DNA of 60,000 nucleotides from Antedon mediterranea (GCF_964355755.1 NC_092680.1:4071001-4131000); one strand, 5' to 3'; positions 44,131 to 55,185 are shown, numbered from the stretch's first letter. Notes: generated by a model not told the origin, from the sequence alone. A program made the numbers and translations.

Positions 44131-45811
44131 TGAGTACTGTAATTTCCATTATATTGGATAATAAAAGGAATCTGTATATGTATCTGTATTATTATTACTA
44201 TGTAGGCCTTTAATAGTAGGAACATATAATTTTAATAATAAAAAAAACAACAGTCTTGAAGTTCTGTCAAAATGGATTTGAGAATAATTGGCTCACATCC
44301 ATAAGTTAGTCAATAGAAACTTCAAATAGTCGCGCAATTCTGTCAAAATCCGTTTAATCTTTATACAATCACAAAAATGTCCCGATTTCAATTGAAAAGT
44401 TGCATACCTTTACTTAACTAATTAGACACCAATAAAACCGATTTAAGCTAACGAATTGATTTGTCTAATGAACCACGAAGCAGGTGGTAGTGGTGGTAGA
44501 TTTTATATTTTACAATACATTATTTTATTTCTTTTTTAAAGAAAGTTATGTTCAGATGAATTCACAGGGGTATTCAATACCGGGTAATGACGTTATAATA
44601 AAACTAGAAAGTTTTAAACACTTGTTAGTTATTTTTTCGGTGAATAGCACCTTGCATAATGGGCCTTTATGTTAAACTGTTTAAACAATAAATTCAAAGA
44701 CTTATTTCCACTCGTATAATTAATCTAAAACGTAATGCATTTGCACTTACTCAGCGATTAATAGCCATTGGAATTCTTTTCAAATGATTCGTAAGTGTAA
44801 ATCCTTAAAAGGATACTTAAGAATAAGAATGTAAACAAAAATCGTAATATCTTTTCAAAACGCCTGACCCAAGTTTAAATACAAGACAAATGAAGTATAC
44901 TTATTATACCAAACGTATTCAATTCATGAAATAAACTGTATACTTAAAGTAATACACTGATTAATACGCTATTTTTTCAATGACGATAAGGTTAATGTCT
45001 GAGCAGTTAAATTCAACGTATATGAAATGTTTTTGTTTCGTGCGTTAATTCATTATTCATGCGTGATCTCGTCGTACGAGACTTGTCAAAAATCGCAGAA
45101 TTGCTCGTGATTAACGTAACACGGTAAGCTCATGTAACTTGTATCGTTATTATGGTTTAATGAACCATGGCCTCAATTCTTACAACGCTTTCAACTTAAA
45201 ATATAGTACGTGACTTTAGTTCGTTACAAAAAAAATTCCCGTAGAAATTTTAAATTTTAATTGTTATTATCATTGCGTAATTAATTGGTTTAGTTGAAAT
45301 CAAGGCCTTTATTGTTTTGAAGCATTGCTTGGATGAGTTCCAAATAAACAGTGCTTTTTGCAATATGTTTCAATTAAAACTTACAGGTTTCACGTTCCAT
45401 CGACGGAACACCGATTTTAAAGATTTCTGTGTTCAATCTCACGGGAAAATTATACGCGTTAATTACGAATGAAATGCTAATTAAATTGTTCATTTCATGT
45501 GAACGTTGTTGGTGTTCGTCACATAAGTCTAGCGTCGTGGATGTGACAAAAAAGAGTTCTTGTATTGTAAATAATATTGCGAATGTCTTACTTATTGCAA
45601 CTATCTAAAAAGATCAATTGAATATAATGCCTTTTGTTTTGTACACTTTTATCTTTAACTATTATTTCAACAGGGTAATGTTTCGTAAAGTGTGTTCATG
45701 GGCCTATTCATATTATTATAATGTTATATTCAATAGATCCATCTCAAAACTGCATGGTATTTTATCAGTAATAGGCCTATCATCCTATATCATTCGTCAT
45801 CGCCTTTCTCG
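44131..45811. other. AT-rich non-coding stretch
   Basis: TAGGCCTA occurs near 45772. ATGGTT/AACCAT arms lie near 45162-45178. No gene is recognised. Confidence 0.4.
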
Positions 45812-45890
45812 TAATCGTTCGTGTTTTCGTATTTGCTCGTGTTTTGTTCGTATTTGCTCGTGTTTTGTTCGTATGTGTTCGTGTTTCTTT
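45812..45890 (+). repeat. 21-bp minisatellite, about three copies
   Basis: The unit TTCGTATTTGCTCGTGTTTTG recurs with small changes. Because 21 is a multiple of three, a frame of 116 codons (45618-45968) with repeated Cys/Ser/Phe/Arg survives across it; this is not good evidence for a gene. Confidence 0.7.
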
Positions 45891-46070
45891 GATCTTTGCT
45901 TGTGCATCTTCATTTTTTCGCGATTTTTAATCCAGATTATATTTCTTAACAGAAACCATTACACATAGTATTCTATTTCCTAATTGTTAGTGTCTTAACA
46001 AAATAATAATAATAATATATTTCGTCTTTCTTTCCTGGGGCCTGTTTCTGCTGCATAAAAATAACCGGTT

Positions 46071-46110
46071 AAAATCGGTGTGAATAAATTAAAATCGGTG
46101 TGAATAAATT
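46071..46110 (+). repeat. Perfect 20-bp tandem duplication
   Basis: AAAATCGGTGTGAATAAATT occurs twice in tandem, directly inside the left subterminal region of the outer transposon. The exact identity suggests a recent event. Confidence 0.85.
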
Positions 46111-46246
46111 AACTCCATTTTCTTGGCAGCAGAAACAGGACAAATTTGTGGTAACCGGTTAAAAGGCAGCGCAAAATAACCGGTTAAAAACACCAATTTA
46201 AATCGGTGTTAGAACGCCGTTTAACCGGTTATCGCTGAGCAATTCT

Positions 46247-47028
46247 TAGGTCGTGTTTATACAACACCCTAAATTTGAACACGGCTTACATTTTTAGCGT
46301 GTTGTTCGGACCGAGGTCAACCCACCTTAACGTTTGCTGTTATACTAGAAATCACGATACCGTGTTGTACCGGAAGTTTCATCAACACGCAGTGCATGCT
46401 AGTATAAAAGGTCAAATCGTTGATCGCTTGAATTGAATTGTTGGCTGGGTTGTTGTCAACAAATCATCGTCGCCTCCTCGCTGTCCGATGTATTCGCGCG
46501 GTTTTTACCATTTTCATTATTGTATTCGTTCACGTTTGCATTGTTGTTTATTTTGTTCTCGGTTCATTTAAATTAATAAAAGTTATTTTAAGGGTTTCAT
46601 TGTTTCATCTATACACTATGGAAGAAGATGCCATTTTTGCGATGTTATTTTTTATTCTGTTTGGAGTGGGAAACGATAGTCTATAGAGGCCTACTACCAC
46701 TACGAGTTGGCCCTACCAGGCTAGGCGTAAGACGTGGTAGGAGGATGATTTCTGGCAGCGAAGCAGCAATAAATGGGCCCAATCTTGTTAGACGTCGCAT
46801 GACATGATTGATATTACGACCTGTTTTAACGAGAGGTCAAAATATACCCTGAGGACACTTCCAACACGGTAACGGCGACCGGGAATCCACCAAATTTTAG
46901 GATTCAGCCAAGTAGCCTTTTTTGCAATTAAAATCTCATTACACGGAATCTCTTTGTTGTTATACAACACACTTCTCGTAGGCGTGTAGAATATGCGTGT
47001 AATAGCGTGTTGTATAAACGCGCCCTTA
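46247..47028 (+). mobile_element. Inner PIF/Harbinger-type element with TTA TSD
   Basis: The element at 46250-47025 begins GGTCGTGTTTATACAACAC and ends with the inverse of GGGCGCGTTTATACAACAC, flanked by TTA at 46247-46249 and 47026-47028. Removing it with one TTA rejoins outer-element sequence. It keeps a short start-like frame (46618-46686) but no intact transposase, so it is non-autonomous. Confidence 0.8.
46618..46686 (+). pseudogene. Truncated 5' end of a transposon ORF
   Basis: ATG opens 22 codons starting MEEDAIFAMLFF and stops at TAG. The acidic Met-Glu-Glu-Asp start followed by hydrophobic residues resembles starts I associate with Harbinger-type proteins, and it sits centrally in a Harbinger-like element. 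The rest of the protein is missing or unreadable. The identification is inference. Confidence 0.3.
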
Positions 47029-47145
47029 GCTGCAACACGAAATAACGGTTATTTGATTGACAGTTGTGACCCCGGGTCAGATACCGTCGCATACGGTGTG
47101 TGTTTTCCTCGTGGTTTTGACAGTCGAACGAAGAAGTGAACATGT

Positions 47146-47327
47146 ATGTGGATGAATGAAATCACAAGATATGTTATTCAGTTGTGGAGGGAGAGAAAGT
47201 ACGGGGAAGGATGGCAGGCAATAGAAAAGAATCACAGATAATAAATAAGAGCATTTTTGCGAAAGTAAAAGAGGAATTTGGGGTGGAGTTCCGGGGACTA
47301 CCCAAGCTAAGCAATTTGAGGCGTTAG
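47146..47327 (+). pseudogene. Frameshifted SANT/Myb-like remnant in the outer transposon
   Basis: One frame from ATG at 47146 includes LWRERKYGEGWQAIEKN and stops at 47239. The next frame, entered near 47235, continues with KVKEEFGVEFRGLPKLSN and stops at 47325. Regularly spaced Trp residues and basic and acidic helices resemble the SANT/MADF-type DNA-binding domain that accompanies Harbinger-type transposases. A single-base frameshift and early stops make it non-functional. Family assignment is by eye only. Confidence 0.35.
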
Positions 47328-47331
47328 TACA

Positions 47332-47992
47332 CGCTCGCGAAGGGTATGGATGGTCCTATATTAACACCAAAACGGAAACAAAAGGGACTCAAAATGTTGC
47401 AAATACCTACCAAACGATAGTAGATAATGGTTAATTGATTATGAAAACCCAAATTTTATAGCAAAAGTCATCCGAATTTATGTTATAAACGATGAATTTA
47501 GCAACAAAAACTTAATCCAAACGAGCGTATTTATGGCACGCCCTTAGTGCCTTTAATAGGAGAACAATGAACAATCTTAATTTGATCGTTTTATAAAATT
47601 TTTTTAGAAAAACATCACATCGACCGAAAACAAAGGTTATGAGAGCCTTTGATAATATATTAAATATGATTTTATTAAGCATAGAAATGTGTTATTATTT
47701 ATGTTAGTAGGCCTACATAATATTATGCGAAACAATGTTTAATACTCATTATTCTATTAAAGGCACTATGTGCGTGCGATATTCTATGACTTGGATACTC
47801 TCGTTTGATTTAAGTTTTTGTGGCTAAACTCGTCGTTTTTAACACAAATTCGGACGATTTTTGCTATAAAAGTTAGGGTTTCATGAATCATAATTAATTA
47901 ACAATTATCTACTCTCGTTTGGTAGGTATTGCAACATTCTAAGTCTCGTTTTTGTTTCCGTTTGGTTTTTTGTAGGACCGCGCGCTCGCGAA
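47332..47992. mobile_element. 641-bp foldback element with 10-bp TSD
   Basis: CGCTCGCGAA occurs at 47332-47341 and 47983-47992. Between them, arms of about 220 bp are inverted copies: ACCAAAACGGAAACAAAAG, ATACCTACCAAACGA, TTTTATAGCAAAA(G/A)TC(A/G)TCCG, AAAACTTAA(T/A)(C)CAAACGAG and TAGTGCCTTTAATA(G) on the left recur inverted on the right. A spacer of about 200 bp is unique. Long arms with a 9-10 bp duplication suggest a Mutator-like (MULE) foldback. It has split the outer transposon. Confidence 0.8.
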
Positions 47993-48463
47993 AGACAACA
48001 GTCGTTCACGTGGTAAGGGCCGTATCATCATCGCCTTTGTTGATGAATTTTAGGCTAGATAAAAATTATCCTAGGCGATCGGGCGCTGCACGACCCTCCC
48101 CATGTTATTGAAGGCGCCATGAGAATTAATTTTATTAGCGATCAGTAAGTAGGCTTTACAAAAAACAAAACTTGTAGATCTGTAGACAACATTTTATTAT
48201 TTTAACATGTTTGAGATGTTCGGCGATATACACACGTGTGTACTGACGACGTCGATGTAAACAAACAGCCAACTTACTACTTCCGTCTGAGTGTATTGCA
48301 TTTTGGGTAATGATGACGTTTTGCTCGACGACCACCCATAGATTTAACCGGTTATTTCGGAGCACAAATTGAGCAGAAACGCGGTCTTGTTATTGTTATC
48401 TATTTTTAATCTATTTAAAAATAACCGGTTAAATTGCGTTATGCAGCAGAAACAGACCCCTGG

Positions 48464-48909
48464 TGTCCATCTTTTTGGTATCATTCGTTCGTTCGTTTCT
48501 TCGCGCGCCATTCATTCAATTTTTGTTTTACCTATATGACCTATAATAACATCCGTTGAAACGTAGAATAGTAATTATAAAACCAATCATACAAGTACTT
48601 AAACCACAACAGTACCCGTGTATTTACGATTCGTTAATCATTAAAATAAACAGCCCATGGAAACTTGCCAATGACATGGCACACCTTTAATACCGTATTT
48701 AAACTAATTGATATATTAAAACTTCATGCTACCTTTGGTTTAAGAATTGCTACCTAAGGCATTGTTTGTAAAGTTTTATACTATATTGAATAGGCGAATG
48801 TACAAAAAATAGCTGGTACTTAAAATGCTAATTATTTTACCATCTTCGTGCGTGTAACACGCGGAGTGTAATATTCGTGATACACGCGTGGATAAATTAT
48901 ACATTTAAT
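48464..48909. other. AT-rich non-coding stretch
   Basis: No gene or structured repeat is recognised beyond the right edge of the outer transposon. Confidence 0.4.
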
Positions 48910-48950
48910 GTTATATCATGGATAAAAAAGTTATTTCTCCATGGTATATC
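48910..48950. repeat. CATGGA/TCCATG hairpin, possible decayed insertion
   Basis: CATGGATAAA at 48917 pairs imperfectly with TTTCTCCATG ending 48943. The flanks GTTATAT and GTATATC do not match without an indel, so it is only a possible member of the palindromic insertion family. Confidence 0.3.
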
Positions 48951-50474
48951 ATAGGTTGAAAACTGCATTGGAACAAGGCTATCAAATTTGATTGGAACAG
49001 GCCTAGGGCTAATGTGTTTATACTCGAAGTTCACTCGAAGTTATACATAATACGACAGAATATAAAAGATTTACGATCAGACCATAGAATAGGCTACGAT
49101 AAATGCTAGAAAAAGATAGAAACGGTAAATAAAAACGATAAATATACAACATTTACGATACTATGGTAGGAATAATAAGTAACGGTTGCTCTGTGGTTCT
49201 TCCTAAAATATTTTACACGTCCCCAATAGTAATACAAAGCTTTTTTTAAAAAACAGCCCGTGGTAGCAACCATGTTACAAAGAAATTCCAATGAAAGCTA
49301 ATACAATGATCCAATATATAACTTTAATCAAAGACTTTTGACACTTTACGCCATAAATCGACGCATCCGACGCTTAGGAAAACACCGAAATGTAAACACG
49401 ACTTAATTGTCAACTGTTAAGTATTGAAAAGGAGTCGGATAAAGTAACCCAGGTAACAAAATATATTACATGAATGAAACCCCACCACCAGTGTTATTGG
49501 ATTGTAAACAAAGAACGTTCGATTAAATGACAATAGATAAAGAAAATATCTGATTATTGTTAAAATCTGTGGAAGATTATAGGTAAGCGTGCCTGTATTC
49601 AGGTATGTTTACAGGTATTGACATAAAGCAGGGAACACCTGTCGAGTTGATGACACACTTATATACGATTGTATAATACACATTCAATCAATCGATTATT
49701 GTGTGTACTTGTAAGCATTTTTTGTTACTTTCTATATATAGACCCCCGCAATCTGGACAAAGGAAGAAGTGAAGGTTTCAACAAAATGAACGAAGTATAA
49801 CGCATTTACTCATACATTTTGGCTTTAATGGGAACCGTAGAGTGCAATTATATTTCGACAGAGGACTGGTGAAGCAACGAGCGAGCAAGCATCGTGAAAT
49901 AAACATTACTAAAATGTCATGAACAAAATAGGCAATATAAATGTTAAATGCCGTACCATACTTTTTAATAAAATATTACTTTACCAGGCTACTTTACTAT
50001 TGTGTCATACTTACCCCATGGAGGTGTTTTTACTGGGACGAGTGTTATAGTGTTCAATTTTATAGTTACATGTAAAAGATTAAGCCTATGGTTAATTTTT
50101 GTGATATATAGGCCTAATACTATAATTCGAAAATATACGGAGAGGGAGGGGGTTCTGTGTCACTCCACCACAACTAAATTAAAACTTCAATTCAGTTGAC
50201 CATTAAATCAAACTTTTTTTAATCGGTAAACCTGTATGTATCGTACATTAACCGATTTAATAGAGATTTACACTATAGTTTTCTTGTTTTTTTTTGTACG
50301 AATGGCATTACAGTACTTTCTATCCAATTATAGACATATTTTTTTTTATCTGTCAACGATTGTAACCTTTATATGAATTTTATATAATCATTGTAAATTT
50401 ATAAGCCTTTAATATATATTATGTCATTTGAATATTTAATATTTTATGTGTTGTACTGTATGTATGTTTTATCG
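48951..50474. other. AT-rich non-coding stretch
   Basis: CTCGAAGTT is tandemly repeated near 49024. AATCGGT/ACCGATT arms lie at about 50220-50258. TAGGCCTA occurs near 50107. No gene is seen. Confidence 0.4.
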
Positions 50475-50560
50475 AAGGCCCTGAAGGATCAGTTCTATTT
50501 GGAACTGGATAGGCTACCCTCAGTAAAGATGGTAATAAATAAATAAATAAATAAATAGAG
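50475..50560 (+). repeat. Retroposon 3' tail with (AAAT)n
   Basis: CTGAAGGATCAG, AACTGGATAGGCTACCCTCA, GTAAAGATGGTAATAAAT and an (AAAT)n run parallel the tails at 44061-44130 and about 52540-52612. Confidence 0.5.
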
Positions 50561-50871
50561 GGCGCAAACACGATAATTTCATTCTTCACACATACATCTC
50601 GAATGCTTACATATTCAAAACTGTATACAAATGGACCCAACTACTATTATGCATAATAATCTTGTTTACGGTATTTTTCATACCTTGGTTGTAAACGATC
50701 TCGTTAAGCAACTATTTATTTGTATTATCTGTATTGTTGATATGGTTTCGAATTAACAAATGAATTGAAGTGAATTGAATCCGATAAATAGGATGATACT
50801 CACTGAAGGAAGAGAACTGTATTTTTTTTTTTTACAGAATGAAGGTTTATTTGTTTTTTTTTTTTGTGGGC

Positions 50872-50885
50872 GGGGGGGGGGGGGG
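50872..50885 (+). repeat. G14 homopolymer
   Basis: Fourteen G bases follow a T-rich run and GTGGGC. Exact length is doubtful for the usual homopolymer reasons. Confidence 0.75.
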
Positions 50886-51202
50886 TGTGTTACTTATTTA
50901 TTGAGAATCCCTGGATACTCTTCGTTGTTTGTTTTCTATTTCTGAATGCACCCCTTATTAGGACACGTCAGTATAATATGTAAATCTCACTATATTTGTC
51001 AAAGATAATTCTTGTTACGCTATGACATGCGTAGGTGGCACGGGAATGTTTTGTTTATATTTAATTTATACACGTGTGTTGCAATAATAATACCATTGTA
51101 CTGTTGATCAATAGATTGTACTAATATTAATGCCACACAATATAATTATAATCTTTTCATTATTCTCATCATCAGTGACGGATTTATGATTTAGAAATAT
51201 GG

Positions 51203-51297
51203 AGTAGAGTGAGAGTGGAAAAAAGAGGGAGTGGAAAAGAGGGAGTGACAAAGAGGGAGTGAAAAAGGGGGAGTGGAAAAGAGGGGGTGAGGAGGTG
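51203..51297 (+). repeat. Purine-rich minisatellite, GGGAGTG-AAAAGA unit
   Basis: A unit of about 15-17 bases (GAGGGAGTGGAAAA and variants) is repeated five to six times. The minus-strand 74-codon frame (51191-51415) translates to Ser/Pro/Phe/His repeats and is a by-product. Confidence 0.75.
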
Positions 51298-51564
51298 GTT
51301 TATGGGAATGAAACGGGAACAAAATTATAAAACGAAGTGCAATAACATAATGTTCTATCTTTTGTATTTTTGACGAAATTGTCGAACATAAGGGTGTGCT
51401 TTCTGTGTGCCCCATTCCCTCCAGCCTCTTCTTTAAATCTTTGGTACTTGTAGATAAAAACTCGTGGTCAGGTTAGAGAGAATTAGGCCTACATTCTTCA
51501 CGAATAAGTAAGACAACTATCGGCACCACGTCATCATAATCGCGCTACATATCATCACTACCGA
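51298..51564. other. Non-coding stretch
   Basis: No gene or repeat is recognised. Confidence 0.35.
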
Positions 51565-51670
51565 CATCGCCAACCCGTCACCTTCGTCGCCAACCCGTCA
51601 CCATCGTCGCCAACCCGTCACCTCCGTCGCTAACCCGTCACGTTCGTCGCCAACCCATCACATTCGTCGT
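51565..51670 (+). repeat. 20-bp minisatellite, five copies
   Basis: CGTCGCCAACCCGTCACCTT-type units follow at an exact 20-bp spacing from 51565; the G+C-rich, CpG-containing unit stands out from the surroundings. Confidence 0.85.
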
Positions 51671-52242
51671 CAAAAATCGTTGTCACCATCATTGACGTCA
51701 CAATCTCATGATATTATTCATTTTAACTTCGAATCACGTTCAATCATATCTTATTCATGCGTGGAAACGCTTGACTAAATATCGTCCAGACTAATATAAC
51801 GACACGATGCCTAATTACACTAATTATCATATCGATGTAAGATTTTTAACACTGTGACTCAAAAAAAGACGCGGTGATTTCGGCGTTTTCAAACTATTCA
51901 TTTCCTTCCTCTTCATCAACTCTGTACAAATGACCGAAATAACCCGTAAAAAAACACATGATTATAAATGTATTTTTACATCAAAAAATGATTAACTACA
52001 TTAGTGACGTCATACCACATGTGTGTTGTACACGACCGGAGACAACCCCACGGGAACCGAAAGCCCATCTGTCGACAGACATACTTTCAAATGTTGTAGA
52101 CCTATTAATATGTTAATAATAATGTATGAACTTTCAATGAGCCATAAATAGGCCTACAATCCCAGCATTTAGTGACTTTAAGTGGGAGAAATAAAAATGT
52201 ATTGGCTTTTTACTTTGTAATTTAGGGAGTTTTGACTGAATA
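51671..52242. other. Non-coding stretch
   Basis: TAGGCCTA occurs near 52147. No gene or structured repeat is recognised. Confidence 0.4.
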
Positions 52243-52356
52243 TTAGTAAAAAGATACATTTTTTGGCACATATGGCGATTCATACGTATACTACTTGAGC
52301 TTATATTTCAGACAAACATAATAAATATGTAACTACAGACTTTGGGGAATTCTATA
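52243..52356 (+). repeat. Dispersed repeat (GGCACA...TACGTATACTACTT family), uninterrupted copy
   Basis: Contains TATTAGTAAAAAGATACATT, TTTTGGCACATATGGCGATT, CATACGTATACTACTTGAGC and CTACAGACTTTGGGG. At 52307-52313 it has a single TTCAGAC where the copy at 21470-21625 has the duplication and the palindrome. Confidence 0.75.
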
Positions 52357-52612
52357 GCTACACAATAACTACCATGCTTGGCTACCACTCCAAGGGTCCT
52401 GGGTTCAAGTCCCGTCACATGTCAGGATTTTTTTTAAGGACAAAATTACAACTCCACTACCACAGACTTGTAATAAGACTTTGTTTATGTAGAGCATCTT
52501 GTGTATATGTTTGTCTTGTGAACCTCTGAGGGTCCCTAATGATCAGAAATTGCTGGATGTATCACCCTCATTAAATATGGTAAAAAAAAAAAATAATAAT
52601 AATAAATAAATG
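52357..52612 (+). mobile_element. tRNA-derived SINE with A-rich tail
   Basis: A B box GGTTCAAGTCC lies at 52402-52412 in a tRNA-like context (GGCTACCACTCCAAGGGTCCT before it). An A-box-like TAGCTACACAATAAC lies about 40 bases upstream. The body ends GCTGGATGTATCACCCTCAT and a tail of A12 followed by (AAT)n. The same 3' tail is found alone at 44061-44130 and 50475-50560, so these belong to one retroposition group. The 5' start is not exact. Confidence 0.6.
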
Positions 52613-52950
52613 ATATTGTAATAACGCCGTCTATTATTATACAGATGTCGACAAAACGACATTTTATTACATGCATTCGATACGTACTTGTGTATACATA
52701 ATACTCGCAAACAGTGTTTGATAAATGTACTGTTGTCATAAACAGAGACAGTGGAGGTCTAGGACGCGCCAAATAGTGACCGACTTCACATAAAATATAG
52801 ATATTCATAATCACTATCAACATTAAATTATCATTTGTCTTAAAAATGATTTATTATTTTCCCGAGTGCACTCACAAGACATTCGTGTTGCAGTTTAAAT
52901 TAATTTGTCGTTTTGCCACGATGATGTATTTCATTAGTAATTCCAAGGCA
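52613..52950. other. AT-rich non-coding stretch
   Basis: No gene or structured repeat is recognised. Confidence 0.35.
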
Positions 52951-52952
52951 TA

Positions 52953-53075
52953 AAGCTCTGCCTACACTATCAAACTAGTTTGACAAAAAAAAGTGTGATG
53001 TGCCCAAATATGGTAGTAATATGACCAAATATGGTAGTGATATGACATCATCATGTCCAAATATGGGCACATTTC
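52953..53075. mobile_element. Mariner-like MITE, copy 3 (right end missing)
   Basis: The left end AAGCTCTGCCTACACTATCA follows TA at 52951-52952. The interior has TGTGATGTGCCCAAATATGG, two copies of ATATGGTAGT(A/G)ATATGACC and CATCATCATGTCCAAATATG. The right terminal repeat is absent, so the copy is truncated at about 53075. Confidence 0.7.
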
Positions 53076-53402
53076 ACATAAAGACAAGGAGGATAGATTT
53101 GAGTAATTTTAAAATATTTATCAATATTATTTTGAGCAAACCGAAGATAATGATGTTTGTGATTCTGATTTTGGTAGTGACGTTTGTGATGGTAAACTAA
53201 TGTTTATTTTTGTTATACCTCTAATAATTCCCTAACCTCGTATATATATCGTAAACGGAATTTTGAATTGGATGAAGAGGGAGTGTGTAATTCTTTCACA
53301 ATGTTTTATCTGGGAATATTCCGAAAAATTAAACTGGTTATAATATAACATACTTGGAGAGCACAACTCTCAATGATTCACGGAGTCTTTTTTAAAATAA
53401 TA

Positions 53403-53702
53403 TGGCTGGATCATTTTATTACTAACTAAATTAAATATAAATATTATTCTTTTATATAACCCTTTTTTGTAAAAGGGATATGTTTTTTGTTTGTCTGTTT
53501 CTCTACAAATACATACTGTACATTTAGAATGAAAAAAAAAACAAAACAAAAGTGTACAGAAAGAGATCAAACTAAGTTTGGAGGCAAACTTCGAATTATC
53601 TGTGACTGGATACTTTTTAACTGAATTAAATATAATTATTATTGGTTTAAATTACCTTTTTTTTGTAAAAGGATTTGTTTGTTTTTATTGTTTCTCTGCT
53701 AC
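53403..53702 (+). repeat. About 100-bp direct duplication, 200 bp apart
   Basis: GCTGGATCATTTTATTACTAAC, AAATTAAATATAAATATTATT, CCCTTTTTTGTAAAAGG and TTTCTCTAC at 53403-53508 match GACTGGATACTTTTTAACTG, AATTAAATATAATTATTATT, CCTTTTTTTTGTAAAAGG and TTTCTCTGCTAC at 53602-53702. Both contain a TTTTGTAAAAGG hairpin. Confidence 0.65.
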
Positions 53703-55185
53703 ATTTACAAAAAAAAGTGACACTAGTAAAAAAAAAGTGCGCACTTAAAAACACAAAATTAAAAGAAAGAAAAAAAGTAACACATTGAAGGTGTAGTAGC
53801 CTAATATACAGTACGACATTAAATACTGCAGTATTAAACAATGCCATTCGAATAAACGATTTTCGCAATCGTAACACGTACTGAAATGTATATCAATTAT
53901 TAACATTATCCAATTTAAAAGAAAATTCTAATTTCGTATACATTTCCAGTAATTAAAAAAGACACATGTTAACTGCAACATGCTACGCTAACATTGGCAG
54001 ATGATCATAACCACACGAATGTTACATTGGACCTATATTATAATTATTTCATTTTCCTTGAACTGGATATTGTACACGATCTTGAAGACAATGAACTCGT
54101 CCCAGGGCGATAAAGCTCATAATATACTTCATATTATGAGCATTCGTTAAACATAAGCATCAGAAAACTGACGCGAGTATGTGCACTTTCAAGTTTCAGC
54201 GAAGGATCACATGTTTGTATTTGTAATATTTCATATAACAAAACAAAAACACTGGAGAAAAAACTAAAAAAATCTCAACCCCCTCAACAAAAACAAAAAA
54301 CACATATATGAAAAAAAACCCAAAAATATGAGAGGATAACGATTTTAAGGGGTCCTTTTCATATTTTCATACCTCATGTCATACCGTACTTTAATTTAAA
54401 GATATTTGTTTTCTTGTAATCAAAATATACTGTATATTCAATTCAACTTTATGGTTGCTGAGGATTTTGATTTGTTTTTGAAATTTTGAAACAAAAAATA
54501 CATTACTTATCTGTTATAATATATCTGTTATTTTAATTGTCAATTTTTTGGTTAAATCTTTCTCTCTCAGCAAAAGAATTATCCCTTGTCAAACCTAACC
54601 CTAGTGTCTAATTATCCCCTATCCATATAAGGGTTTGTGAGCGGTGTTATTTTATAATCACGGCTTAAACATTTAGCTCTTAAAATCACAATTACCCTAT
54701 TATTGAAATGCTATACGTCTAAGCTTTTAAACAATAGCATACGCAATTAGTTCTTATTATTAATTGATTTTTTATACAGAGGTACGCGTTGTTCTCAATA
54801 GACGACGTCTAAGATAATAATAATTTATTCATTTATTCATTAAATTATCAAGCTTATTAAACATAAAGTGGTCACAGATGGTCAATACTGACCATGACCA
54901 TTGGTGCATTTCATATTTATTTCGAAAATGCATGAAAATTGAGTAGGCCGACTGTGGTAATTCATTTACAGCGTGTCTAATCACGTTTTAACTATATATT
55001 TTAATTGTTAAATATGCTTACGTTTTACCTGATGCTGTTCTTACCATACCGTCTTATTACCGCCACAATACACACCAAATTATGGCTTGGTTTCTATGTG
55101 AATAAAGCGGGTTTAAGTTGATACTTATTTGTATATCTGGATATAAGTATAACAGAAAAGAAAACAAAAATGTCTTTGTGTTGCG
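53703..55185. other. AT-rich non-coding stretch
   Basis: A perfect hairpin GCTCATAATAT-ACTTC-ATATTATGAGC lies at 54115-54141 without flanking duplication. TGACC/GGTCA pentamers cluster at about 54872-54900. No gene is seen. Confidence 0.4.

Larger units (their letters stand above)
46035..48462. mobile_element. 2.4-kb TIR transposon (outer element of a nested stack)
   Basis: GGCCTGTTTCTGCTGCATAA at 46039 is matched at the right end (to 48458) by the inverse of GGTCTGTTTCTGCTGCATAA, so the terminal inverted repeats agree at 19 of 20 bases. The flanks can be read as CTG duplications (46035-46037, 48460-48462) or as the longer CCTGG (46034-46038, 48459-48463). AACCGGTT occurs four times near the left end and twice near the right. 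A broken coding remnant lies at 47146-47327. Two other elements have inserted inside. The superfamily is not certain; a PIF/Harbinger relative is my best guess from TIR style and the SANT-like remnant. Confidence 0.75.

Noticed and set aside
45618-45968. 116-codon frame with Cys/Ser/Phe repeats
   Set aside because: The 21-bp minisatellite keeps the frame open; flanking parts are T-rich chance translation.
51565-51670. CRISPR-like array
   Set aside because: Units are contiguous 20-bp tandem repeats without spacers, and the DNA is eukaryotic in character.
54115-54141. Member of the palindromic insertion family
   Set aside because: A perfect hairpin, but it lacks the CAKRGAG end and any flanking direct repeat.
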